NCBI GenBank assembly: GCA_024642205.1
Contig: JAHEBQ010000007.1
Span: 79,383 to 143,382, forward strand
Length of the DNA: 64,000 bases
Origin: Planctomycetaceae bacterium
GTDB taxonomy: Bacteria; Planctomycetota; Planctomycetia; Pirellulales; Pirellulaceae
Direction: 5' to 3'
Positions 1 to 7,452 of this stretch are shown in pieces. A program made the position numbers and the translations under genes. The notes beneath the pieces were generated by a model. The model had not been told where the DNA came from. It saw only the letters and a list, made by a program, of their open reading frames with translations, and did no database searches. The number at the start of each line of letters is the position of its first letter. The first letter of the stretch is position 1.

Positions 1-1074
1 ACGGGAATCAAGGTGATCGATGCGCTGGTGCCCATCGGCCGTGGCCAAAGACAGTTGATCGTTGGTGATCGACAAACCGGTAAAACGTCCGTGGCGCTGG
101 ATACGATTATCAACCAGCGAACTTCAGGAGTCGTGTGTGTCTATTGTGCCATTGGTCAGCGAAGTTCGGCGGTCGCGGGGGTCGTTGAATCGCTCAACCG
201 GACCGGCGCGATCAACGATTGCGTGGTTGTGGTCGGGCAGTCGGATGCTACACCGGGATTGCAGTTTTCGGCACCCTACGCAGCGACATCGATCGGCGAG
301 TACTTCATGGCACAAGGCCGTGATGTCTTGGTCGTTTACGATGAACTGACGGCCCACGCGCGTGCCTACCGAGAAATGTCGTTACTGTTGCGTCGTCCGC
401 CGGGACGTGAAGCGTACCCGGGCGATATCTTCTACGTTCACGCGCGACTTCTGGAACGGGCGACATGCCTGAAAGCCGAGGAAGGGGGTGGTTCGTTGAC
501 AGCACTGCCGATCATCGAAACGGAATCACAGAATGTATCGGCCTACATTCCGACAAACCTGATTTCCATCACCGATGGTCAAGTCTATCTTTCTCCCGAA
601 CGGTTTCGAAAAGGAATCCTGCCGGCTGTCGATGTAGGGCGTTCCGTTTCCCGTGTCGGTGGTAAAGCCCAGTTGGCTGCTTATCGATCCGTAACGGGGC
701 CGTTGCGTCTGGCTTATTCCCAGTTTGAAGAACTGGAAAAATTTGCCCGTTTCAGCAGCCAGCTGGACGATGCTACCCGGCAGACGTTGCGGCGTGGACA
801 ACGTGTGCGCGAATTGCTCAAACAGAACGTTGGTGATGCCAGGGACGTCGTGGAACAAGTCATCGCGTTTGTCGCCGTGACCCACGGCGTGTTTGATGAT
901 TTTGAACATGGGAGTGTCAAGCAGGTAGAAACGCAGTTCACAACCGTCGTGAAACAGGAGTTACCGGACGTCTGCCGGAGAATTGCCGACGGAAACAGCC
1001 TTTTGAAGGAAGACGTGGATGCAATTGTGGGAATTGCCCGGGACCTTGGAACCACCCGCGAGGAAGCCAGATGA
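1..1074 (+). CDS. atpA: ATP synthase subunit alpha, N-ATPase type (5' partial)
   Basis: Nucleotide-binding alpha subunit of the F1 sector of a rotary ATPase, on the cytoplasmic face of the membrane. The frame is open from base 1, so the N-terminus lies outside the window. The P-loop GDRQTGKT is at residues 22-29 of the visible fragment, followed by conserved alpha-subunit sequence down to the helical C-terminal domain. The stop overlaps the atpG start as ATGA. Alpha followed directly by gamma, with nothing ATPase-like after gamma, is the order known at the end of N-ATPase operons (..atpB-E-F-A-G) rather than the ordinary atpA-G-D-C order. The N-type assignment is inferred from this order; the alpha-subunit identity is certain. 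Confidence 0.95.
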   Translation, partial: TGIKVIDALVPIGRGQRQLIVGDRQTGKTSVALDTIINQRTSGVVCVYCAIGQRSSAVAGVVESLNRTGAINDCVVVVGQSDATPGLQFSAPYAATSIGEYFMAQGRDVLVVYDELTAHARAYREMSLLLRRPPGREAYPGDIFYVHARLLERATCLKAEEGGGSLTALPIIETESQNVSAYIPTNLISITDGQVYLSPERFRKGILPAVDVGRSVSRVGGKAQLAAYRSVTGPLRLAYSQFEELEKFARFSSQLDDATRQTLRRGQRVRELLKQNVGDARDVVEQVIAFVAVTHGVFDDFEHGSVKQVETQFTTVVKQELPDVCRRIADGNSLLKEDVDAIVGIARDLGTTREEAR

Positions 1075-1991
1075 AAACGTTGGAGGAACTTCGACGTCGG
1101 ATCAGCAGCGTGGAGGATATGCAATCCGTTGTTTCAACCATGAAAACACTGGCGGCAGCGAGGATTCGGCAATTCGAAAATGCGGCTGAGGCAACGAGAG
1201 CCTATTCCGAAACTGTCTACCAGGCACTACAGATTCTGATGGCCGATCGAGAACCAGCGACGACACGGGTTCTGTCGACCCACCCAATCGGTCGAATCGG
1301 ATGTGTCCTGTTCGGGAGCGACCAGGGGTTTTGTGGTCGATTCAACGAAGTCGTTTCCACCGCCGCACTTCAATTTATCGATCAGGATGCGACCTCCCCG
1401 TCTTCGACGACCCAAACGCCCCTGGTCCTGACGGTAGGCTCCCGATTGAATCAGTTGATGATCGATTCAGGTCATGAGATCGAGCGCTCGATTCATGTTC
1501 CGAAATCTGTGTCTGACATCACGACTGTGATTCAGGAAGTGACGACTCGAATTGAATATTGGAGAAGTCACCATGATGTTCAACGAATTGAACTGTTTTA
1601 CAACCAACGACGTTCCGCGGCAGCTTACGACGTTCGACAACTCCAACTGATGCCGCTTTCCAAACAGTTGTTGGATCAGCTGTATCAGGGAAAATGGAAA
1701 TCACGCGGTTTACCCGTCTATCATCTGCCATGGCGGGAGTTATTCCGGTCGGTCATCGGGCATTATCTGTTCCTGCTGCTGTTTCGGGCTTGCGCGGAAT
1801 CACTGGCCAGTGAAAACGCCAGTCGCATTGCGTCGATGCAACAGGCGGAACGGAATATTGACGACCATCTAAGTCAACTTAATTCGCAATTCAATCAAAA
1901 TCGTCAACGAGTGGTAACCGAGGAGTTACTCGACATTATGTCCGGTTTTGAAGCCGTGACTGGCCGAGAACCGAACCGCAGAAATTCCTAG
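1071..1991 (+). CDS. atpG: ATP synthase subunit gamma, N-ATPase type
   Basis: Central rotor shaft of the F1 sector, 306 residues. The N-terminal coiled-coil helix has the family signature ([20 protein letters not shown]) and the C-terminal helix ends in [16 protein letters not shown], typical of gamma subunits. Starts on an ATG that overlaps the atpA stop by four bases, so it is translationally coupled. No beta or epsilon gene follows, which fits the last gene of an N-ATPase operon; these operons usually sit beside a separate housekeeping F-ATPase elsewhere in the genome. Confidence 0.93.
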   Translation: MKTLEELRRRISSVEDMQSVVSTMKTLAAARIRQFENAAEATRAYSETVYQALQILMADREPATTRVLSTHPIGRIGCVLFGSDQGFCGRFNEVVSTAALQFIDQDATSPSSTTQTPLVLTVGSRLNQLMIDSGHEIERSIHVPKSVSDITTVIQEVTTRIEYWRSHHDVQRIELFYNQRRSAAAYDVRQLQLMPLSKQLLDQLYQGKWKSRGLPVYHLPWRELFRSVIGHYLFLLLFRACAESLASENASRIASMQQAERNIDDHLSQLNSQFNQNRQRVVTEELLDIMSGFEAVTGREPNRRNS

Positions 1992-2525
1992 GATGACAAT
2001 TCTTCAATGGTCAGGTTTGTTTCGCGTAGGCACCAAATCATCTTCGCGGTGAGATTCGTCATCCGGAACATCGAACAGTCATTTGGGATTGTCCCGGCTT
2101 GGAATCCTGATCCAAGCTCGACCACCAATTCAGCAGTCGAAAAGTCTGCGAACTCCTGATGTTCCTGGTTCAGGTGCCGGGAAACCACCCTGCGGCCGGT
2201 TGGGAAGCAAGGGTCAAGCGGAATTGTTCAATCTGGACATAGGCGAATACTCGTTCAGCTGGCTGGTGGAAAGACCGGTTTGGTACAGGGTTTGCAATGC
2301 TGGAAGCTTGACGCCAATGGAATCCGGTTCCCTCCAGATTCACCAGGTCAGGAAATGGCTTTTTCGGCAGTTTGGCAGGGAATTCGCGGGAGATCGACAC
2401 GTAATCGCTTGATCTTGGTGGGCGTTTTCTGCGACATCATGAGCGACAAATGCGATGCGAGGCTGGCGATGTCTCGCATCGCACACGGCTTTCCAATCGA
2501 CTACTGCACTTTCAAGAGGTCAATC
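1992..2525. other. Intergenic region, no gene recognised
   Basis: 534 bases between atpG and the truncated haemoglobin. Short open frames exist on both strands but overlap one another, lack ribosome binding sites and resemble nothing known. A weak sigma-54-like match (TGGCAGG-N4-TCGCG at 2373-2388) has the right spacing but a poor -12 element. Nothing else is seen. Confidence 0.6.
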
Positions 2526-2897
2526 ATGCAAACGCTCTATGATCAAATCGGTGGCGAGGCAGTGATCGACAAGCTTATTTCAACGTTTTATTCTCGAGTG
2601 TTGTCCGATCCGATGTTGCAGCCGTTTTTTGAACACACATCAATTGAAAAACTGACGAAAATGCAGAAGTCATTTTTTTCGATCGCCTTGGGCGGCCCCG
2701 TTCCGGAAACGGAAATCCGGCTGTACGAAGCCCATCGGGATCGGGGAATCGAACGCAGGCATTTGACCCGGTTTACCGAACATTTGATCGCGACACTTCG
2801 AGAAATTGGTATCGAGGAAAGGGCCGCAATTCGTGTGTATGAACGAATCGCGACGTACGCCGATGAGGTGTTGGGCGATTCATCGGTTGACGGATAG
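2526..2897 (+). CDS. Group I truncated haemoglobin
   Basis: Small haem protein of 123 residues for binding or detoxifying O2 or NO in the cytoplasm. It starts MQTLYDQIGGEAVID, the usual N-terminus of truncated globins. Helix B carries Tyr (STFYSRVLSDP, B10 position), there is a Phe-Phe pair after the first Pro, and the proximal-His region reads YEAHRDRGI. The ATG at 2526 follows an AGAGGT ribosome binding site; the same frame extends further upstream but without globin similarity. It lies 59 bases before trxC and is probably cotranscribed. A protective role against NO or low O2 would fit the nearby stress island, but this is inference. Confidence 0.88.
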   Translation: MQTLYDQIGGEAVIDKLISTFYSRVLSDPMLQPFFEHTSIEKLTKMQKSFFSIALGGPVPETEIRLYEAHRDRGIERRHLTRFTEHLIATLREIGIEERAAIRVYERIATYADEVLGDSSVDG

Positions 2898-2956
2898 GAG
2901 CCAGATTGCGAACATGAAATATCGACTATTGATTCAGAAAGGTTTGAGGGGATTCA

Positions 2957-3394
2957 ATGGATGAAAACACGACCAGCTTTGTTTGCCCGAAATGCACCGC
3001 CGTGAATCGGGTTCCGGATTCTCGGCTTTCGGAAACGCCGGTTTGCGGAAAATGCAAAACAGCTTTGCTGCCTGATCATCCTGTCGAACTGACCGACGAG
3101 AACTTTCAAAAATTCGTCGAGCGGACGGACGTTTTGGTGGTTGTCGATTTTTGGGCCAGCTGGTGCCCTCCCTGTCGGATGATGGCTCCGGCATTTGTCG
3201 AAGCGGCAAAATCGCTGTTGCCAAACTACATGCTGGCCAAGCTGAATACCGAAGAAGCGCCGAACTCGGCCGGACAATTCGATATCCAGGGGATCCCCTG
3301 CCTGATCGCTTTCCGCAAAGGCAAAGAGGTGGCTCGCCAGGCGGGAGCGATGGGAACGGACGAGATCATCCGGTGGGTCAAGAACGTTGCGTAA
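2957..3394 (+). CDS. trxC: Thioredoxin 2 (zinc-binding thioredoxin)
   Basis: Cytoplasmic thiol-disulfide reductase of 145 residues. An N-terminal zinc ribbon has Cys10-x2-Cys13 and Cys30-x2-Cys33, followed by a thioredoxin fold with active site WCPPC at 69-73 and the cis-Pro region GIPCLIAF. E. coli TrxC has WCGPC; the Gly-to-Pro change here should alter redox potential. Length and the zinc ribbon match the TrxC subfamily. Placed just after the truncated globin, which suggests a joint role in oxidative or nitrosative stress. Confidence 0.9.
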   Translation: MDENTTSFVCPKCTAVNRVPDSRLSETPVCGKCKTALLPDHPVELTDENFQKFVERTDVLVVVDFWASWCPPCRMMAPAFVEAAKSLLPNYMLAKLNTEEAPNSAGQFDIQGIPCLIAFRKGKEVARQAGAMGTDEIIRWVKNVA

Positions 3395-3602
3395 TTCCAC
3401 GGCGGGGTTGGAGGCGCTAGCTTGCCGGAAATCTGATCCAATGTCTCGCATCCCGTTCGCGGGTGTGGACAGATCGGCTCACCTAACAACGAGTCGGGTC
3501 GAAATGGCGTCTGGGTCGTTGTGAATGTTCGCTGAGATGTGGTTTGCGTATCGAATTTCAAAGTCTCTTTGCCGTCGTTTCAATTCTCAAAGGAAACTGC
3601 TA

Positions 3603-3803
3603 ATGACCTGTATTCATCTTCGACAGCTCTACCAACTATGCCAAACCAACGATTTGAAAATCAGCAGTTCTGATGTAGTCCGAATCGCCTGTCGTCAATG
3701 CGAAGAAGTCGAAACGTGTCCAGCAATGTTGGCCGATGAATACGAGGCGCGGAGGCCGGAACCTTCGCCCGGTAAGCCGGATTCAGCGACGCCAGACCGT
3801 TAA
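3603..3803 (+). CDS. Small Cys-rich protein, unknown function
   Basis: 66 residues. I do not recognise a named family. Five Cys are seen: MTC near the start, QLCQ, and CRQCEEVETC, which could form a small metal site. The C-terminal tail is rich in Pro, Glu and Arg and probably disordered. The ATG at 3603 follows an AGGAAACTG ribosome binding site. It is flanked by thioredoxin and USP genes, so a small redox or metal-binding accessory is possible. Coding status is moderately supported by the ribosome binding site and composition. Confidence 0.55.
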   Translation: MTCIHLRQLYQLCQTNDLKISSSDVVRIACRQCEEVETCPAMLADEYEARRPEPSPGKPDSATPDR

Positions 3804-3937
3804 CGGGTCAGTTAAAGTCTTGCGAGTCTCCGTTACTGGAGAATGACGGGAGTGGGCGTCCATGTGTTTTGTGGATTTCCGGAGTTGAATAGACTGGGAG
3901 CGCGAACCTGTATCGATGAACTGCCAACCACGGCGGG

Positions 3938-4390
3938 TCATTCTGTTGGCAGAACAATCACCGGTTTCCGACTGCCACGAATGACTTTTTCCGCCGTTGA
4001 GCCAAACAACAGCGACTTGGTTTGATCGCGTTGTCCCAGTTTGCTCATCACGATCGCGTCGACGGCAAAGTCATCGGCTTTGCGAATGATCTCGAAAAAT
4101 GGTTCGCCTTCGCACGTCAGCGTGTCGATATGAGTTGAGTCCGTTGACAGGTCGGCGTACTGTTTCAGTCGTGCCAACGCGTTTTCTCTGAGTGATTTGA
4201 GTATTGACTCATGGTCACCGATTCCAAGTTCGACCACCTGGTTGACCAGTGCCGGGTCAATGGCGTGAATGACCACGATTTCGGATTCCTGGTTGTCGAC
4301 CAGCAATCTTGCATGTTCAAAAGCTGACCAGGCATTTTCGGAAAAATCGGTGGGAACCAGCAGGCTGTTAAACGGAACTTTGTTTGTCAT
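3938..4390 (-). CDS. Universal stress protein (UspA family)
   Basis: Single-domain USP of 150 residues, starting MTNKVPFNSLLVPTDFSENA, which is the typical first beta strand. The C-terminal nucleotide motif is altered: MSKLGQRDQ replaces the usual GTHGR, though FGSTAEKV and KPVIVLP are kept, so ATP binding is uncertain. The reading frame continues upstream to 4606, but the ATG at 4390 has a GAGAAG ribosome binding site and lies 44 bases downstream of an exact consensus sigma-54 promoter at 4434-4449, which rules out the longer form. Divergent from the DUF4404 gene. Confidence 0.88.
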   Translation of the reverse strand: MTNKVPFNSLLVPTDFSENAWSAFEHARLLVDNQESEIVVIHAIDPALVNQVVELGIGDHESILKSLRENALARLKQYADLSTDSTHIDTLTCEGEPFFEIIRKADDFAVDAIVMSKLGQRDQTKSLLFGSTAEKVIRGSRKPVIVLPTE

Positions 4391-4433
4391 TGGACTTCTC
4401 TTGACTGAGCTAATCGCATTTACCGGATTGAGT

Positions 4434-4449
4434 TGCAATCTCCGTGCCA
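4434..4449 (-). promoter_or_regulatory. Sigma-54 promoter (-24/-12) for USP gene 3938-4390
   Basis: Minus strand reads TGGCACG-GAGA-TTGCA, an exact match to the consensus TGGCACG-N4-TTGCW with 10 bases between GG and GC. The predicted start point near 4422 leaves about 32 bases of leader. Confidence 0.82.
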
Positions 4450-4600
4450 TTTTCAATTGTTCCGGATTCCGGTCCCCGCTTTTCTGAAGCCGACATCCCC
4501 GGGCACACGAGCGCGCGTTGACGCACAGGTTGGCGGTGAAAACCGGTCTGAAATTCGATATCTCCGAATCAGGCTGTTTTTCCGGGAGCCGAATCTGAAT

Positions 4601-4616
4601 TGGCACGCTGGATGCT
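4601..4616 (+). promoter_or_regulatory. Sigma-54 promoter (-24/-12) for the DUF4404 gene
   Basis: TGGCACG-CTGG-ATGCT with correct GG-N10-GC spacing; one mismatch in the -12 element. About 33 bases separate it from the start codon at 4649. It forms a divergent pair with the promoter at 4434-4449. Confidence 0.75.
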
Positions 4617-4648
4617 TAGCTTTTTTGCGTTCAAAAAGGAGAACAAAG

Positions 4649-4942
4649 ATGACAAATACCGATCTGTTGATCCGACTACGAGCCTTGCATGAAGAGTTGT
4701 CGACAATGAACGACGACTTGAGTTCGTCAGAAACTATCGATGAAGAGACGATTGAAGCGCTGGGGCAACTAATCACGGATGTAAATGTGCTGGTCGATCA
4801 AGCCAGAGAAAACAACGGACAAGAAGGCGCGACCGTTCACAACGATGTGCTGGACCGGATTTCTCGTTTCGAGACACAGCACCCGCGTGTTACGAGGTTT
4901 CTATCGCAAGTAACCGACATTCTGGCGATGATGGGGATTTAG
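4649..4942 (+). CDS. DUF4404 family protein
   Basis: 97-residue helical protein. The pattern LLIRLRALHEEL.. near the start, then two short helices, and RFETQHPRVTRFLSQVTDILAMMGI at the C-terminus match what I know of DUF4404, a family of about 90 residues with no known function. The ATG at 4649 follows AAAAGGAGAAC. Preceded by a sigma-54 promoter and shares the upstream region with a USP gene, so it is probably a member of the same stress regulon. Confidence 0.72.
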   Translation: MTNTDLLIRLRALHEELSTMNDDLSSSETIDEETIEALGQLITDVNVLVDQARENNGQEGATVHNDVLDRISRFETQHPRVTRFLSQVTDILAMMGI

Positions 4943-5031
4943 TCGACCGATGAATCGCGTATCTGTTTCCTGTCCCCCGGTTCCTGGGGCGGCATTCCAG
5001 TCACGCAAGACCGTGTCTGGGTTCATTTCGG

Positions 5032-5517
5032 TCAGGCCCTCGAACCATTTCCCGGGTTTGCTTTGGCATGACGTCCATGGTCGCTCAGATAACTGTTACA
5101 CCAAGTGTTGGGGAGTAGCAACACAGGACAACTGGCGGTCTGTGTGACTCGTTTGGCGACCGAGCCCATCACCAGACGCTCGAGTGCATTACGGCCGTGG
5201 GTCGACATCAATATCAACCCTGCGTTCCGCGACCTTGCGAAACCGACAATCTCTTCCGCCGCCGTCCCGAATTCTGCTTTGAACCGAAGTCCTGATTCTT
5301 TGTTCTGTCCGGTTTTTTCCCAAAACTGCTCTTCACACTTTTCCAACGCCCGTGCTTCTCTTTCTTCACCCCATTGAAGGGTATAGGGTTCCGGTCGTTC
5401 CAGAACGCAGATGACGTGGACATTTTTGGGTGACGCCTTTTCCAGTGCCAGGTCCAGAGCGCATTTCGATTGTTCGGAAAAATCCCAAGGGACCACAATG
5501 ATCGAATCATTGAACAT
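5032..5517 (-). CDS. Universal stress protein (UspA family)
   Basis: 161-residue USP beginning MFNDSIIVVPWDFSEQS. The nucleotide motif reads STHGRNALERLVMGSVAKRV: the second Gly and the final GS are kept, the first Gly is Ser. Ends with a 25-residue extension after VLLLPNT. The ATG at 5517 has GAAGGTG upstream. It lies 175 bases downstream of the CBS gene on the same strand. I saw no sigma-54 site in that gap, so it is probably read from the CBS promoter at 6217-6232. Confidence 0.87.
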   Translation of the reverse strand: MFNDSIIVVPWDFSEQSKCALDLALEKASPKNVHVICVLERPEPYTLQWGEEREARALEKCEEQFWEKTGQNKESGLRFKAEFGTAAEEIVGFARSRNAGLILMSTHGRNALERLVMGSVAKRVTQTASCPVLLLPNTWCNSYLSDHGRHAKANPGNGSRA

Positions 5518-5692
5518 GATTTTCACACCTTCGAAAAAGAAAAAATCCAAATCAAGCGTGGAGCGTTGCTGCCGAAACCCTGCACCGCCCAGACCCGGAT
5601 CTGGGCCGGCCTGTTGAGTGCCGCACGCTTGCATTTGAGACCCCTCGTCGATCGAAAAGTCCCGTCCGGCGGTACCGATGTTTGACGAGGCA

Positions 5693-6175
5693 TTAGCCTG
5701 CGAGCAATGCGCCATAGTCCGAAAAGGCGCGGACGAAGTCCGACGTAGACAACACTCCAATTGGCTTTCCGGATTTGTCAACGACGGGCAAATGATGGTA
5801 ACTCCGATCAACCAGTTTGCGAGCGGCAACCACCAAATTGGTTTGGGCAGTGATCGTTTCCACTCCGGAGGTCATCACATCGCGGACCAATGTTGTATCT
5901 CCCTGATCCATCAGCAGTTTGATCAAAAAGTTACGTGTTTTTTCCGTGACATAGGTCAACGCGTTGAGATCCGCTTGAATTTCATGGGTGATCTCGATCA
6001 AGTCGGACGCCGACAAAATGCCAACCAGTCTTGCCTGGTTATCGATCACGGGAAGCACGGTCAGCTCCTGATCATCCATGATTCTGATGGCTTGCGTCAG
6101 CCGACTGGTATCATCGACGCAAATCGCCTGATGAGTCATATAGTCGTCAACTTTTAGTTCACCGAGTTGTTTCAT
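5693..6175 (-). CDS. CBS-pair domain protein
   Basis: Stand-alone protein of 160 residues with two CBS motifs: residues about 8-65 (VDDYMTHQAICVDDTS..LVGILSASDLIE) and about 95-155 (VRDVMTSGVETITAQT..PIGVLSTSDFVRAF). Such pairs bind adenine nucleotides and act as energy sensors; the ligand here is unknown. About 30 residues between the motifs (QADLNALTYVTEKTRNFLIKLL) form an unusual inserted helix, also present in the paralogue at 40909-41394. The ATG at 6175 has AAGGGAGC upstream and a sigma-54 promoter 42 bases further up. Confidence 0.88.
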   Translation of the reverse strand: MKQLGELKVDDYMTHQAICVDDTSRLTQAIRIMDDQELTVLPVIDNQARLVGILSASDLIEITHEIQADLNALTYVTEKTRNFLIKLLMDQGDTTLVRDVMTSGVETITAQTNLVVAARKLVDRSYHHLPVVDKSGKPIGVLSTSDFVRAFSDYGALLAG

Positions 6176-6216
6176 GACAGGCTCCCTTGAGTTTTGTTTC
6201 TGATGATTGGATAGAT

Positions 6217-6232
6217 TGCAAAACCAATGCCA
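6217..6232 (-). promoter_or_regulatory. Sigma-54 promoter for CBS gene (and USP downstream)
   Basis: Minus strand reads TGGCATT-GGTT-TTGCA with correct spacing. Start codon at 6175. Divergent partner of 6363-6378. Confidence 0.8.
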
Positions 6233-6362
6233 AAAAATCCAGCCCGGGCAACCGGTTGTTTCGCAATATGTTAAGATCCAATTGCCGCGGGGTGAGCGGA
6301 ATAGCGCGCACCAGCATGTGCGATTTCGGGATGACATTTCGAAAAGATCCGGTGGGCCGTCA

Positions 6363-6378
6363 TGGTATATACTTTGCA
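6363..6378 (+). promoter_or_regulatory. Sigma-54 promoter for the K+ channel/Ca2+-ATPase operon
   Basis: TGGTATA-TACT-TTGCA. The -12 half is perfect, the -24 half has T for C after GG; the GG-N10-GC spacing is kept. 53 bases upstream of the ATG at 6431. Confidence 0.65.
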
Positions 6379-6430
6379 ATTCACCAACGCACAGACAACG
6401 ATTGTCTTTCGTGAATGATTGATAGGCTTA

Positions 6431-7432
6431 ATGAAAACACCTCTGCAACGCATTCGAATCGGCGCTTTATCGTTGATGTTTGTGTTTCTCTCATCCATCG
6501 CTGGATACCATTACCTGGGTCAATACGACTGGTTGGAAGCGACCTGGATGGTCGTGATCACGATTTCAACCGTCGGTTTCAGCGAAAATTCGCACGCACC
6601 AGGTTCGATTCAAATTTTGACCATGGTGGTCATCTTGCTGGGAGTTACCTCGTCGGTATACACCTTTGGGGGGTTTATTCAATTATTACTTGAAGGGGAA
6701 GTCGAACGAGCGTTTGGCAGACGGAAAATGACCAGAGAAATTGAAAAGCTCGAAAGCCATGTGATCATCTGCGGTTTCGGTCGAATGGGGAACGATCTTG
6801 TGCGGCAATTGCAACATCGCGGGATTCCCTTTATCGTTGTCGACCTGGACCCGGAGAAAATCCGACAAGCTCAGGGCGCGGATATTCTTGCGATTGCGGG
6901 CGATGCGACATCGGAGGAGATTCTGCAGTCGGCGAATCTGGCCGGTGCGCGGGCATTGGTGACGGCACTTCCTTCGGATGCAGAAAACGTCTTTATCACA
7001 TTGACGGCTCGCAATCTCCGACCAGAACTTCAGATTATCGCAAAATCCGAGCATGAAAGCAGCTGTCGAAAATTGCGGCAGGCGGGGGCTGACAAGATCG
7101 TGATGCCGCATCGGGTCGGCGCTCAGCAGATGGAGCGGATGATCTCACGACCGACAACCGCGGACCTGGTTGAACTGTTCGCCGAGGCTTCCCACCTCGA
7201 AATGGAGCTTGATGAATTTCTCGTTTCGGATCGAAGCCCGCTTGTTGGATCAACGATTGCCGATTCAAAAATCAAGGAAAAGTTCAATCTGCTGGTTGTC
7301 GGGATCAAGAACCAAAACGGAGATTTTCGATTTAACCCGACTCCAACGGACAAGATTGACCTGGAAGACACGTTGTTGGTGATCGGAAACGTCAGTGATA
7401 TCAACCGGATGAAACAGGCTCAGCGAGTTTGA
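6431..7432 (+). CDS. Two-TM potassium channel with RCK (TrkA-N/TrkA-C) domains
   Basis: 333-residue ion channel: TM1 (about 8-30), pore loop with filter T47-V48-G49-F50-S51-E52, TM2 (about 60-85), then a cytoplasmic Rossmann domain with CGFGRMGNDLVRQL (NAD-type Gly motif) and a TrkA-C domain at about 245-330. The usual filter is TVGYGD; here it reads TVGFSE, so selectivity and conductance may differ. ATG 6431 was chosen; a TTG 12 bases upstream is in frame. Starts an operon: its stop lies 20 bases before the P-type ATPase start, suggesting coordinated K+ and Ca2+ handling under stress. Confidence 0.87.
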   Translation: MKTPLQRIRIGALSLMFVFLSSIAGYHYLGQYDWLEATWMVVITISTVGFSENSHAPGSIQILTMVVILLGVTSSVYTFGGFIQLLLEGEVERAFGRRKMTREIEKLESHVIICGFGRMGNDLVRQLQHRGIPFIVVDLDPEKIRQAQGADILAIAGDATSEEILQSANLAGARALVTALPSDAENVFITLTARNLRPELQIIAKSEHESSCRKLRQAGADKIVMPHRVGAQQMERMISRPTTADLVELFAEASHLEMELDEFLVSDRSPLVGSTIADSKIKEKFNLLVVGIKNQNGDFRFNPTPTDKIDLEDTLLVIGNVSDINRMKQAQRV

Positions 7433-7452
7433 GCAAATCAGGGTGGGCAAAC

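Noticed and set aside
2373..2388. Sigma-54-like site before the truncated globin
   Set aside because: Spacing is right but TCGCG is a poor -12 box and the gene is about 140 bases away; not listed as a promoter.
2083..2412. Open frames on both strands between atpG and the globin gene
   Set aside because: They overlap each other, have no ribosome binding site and no similarity; treated as non-coding.
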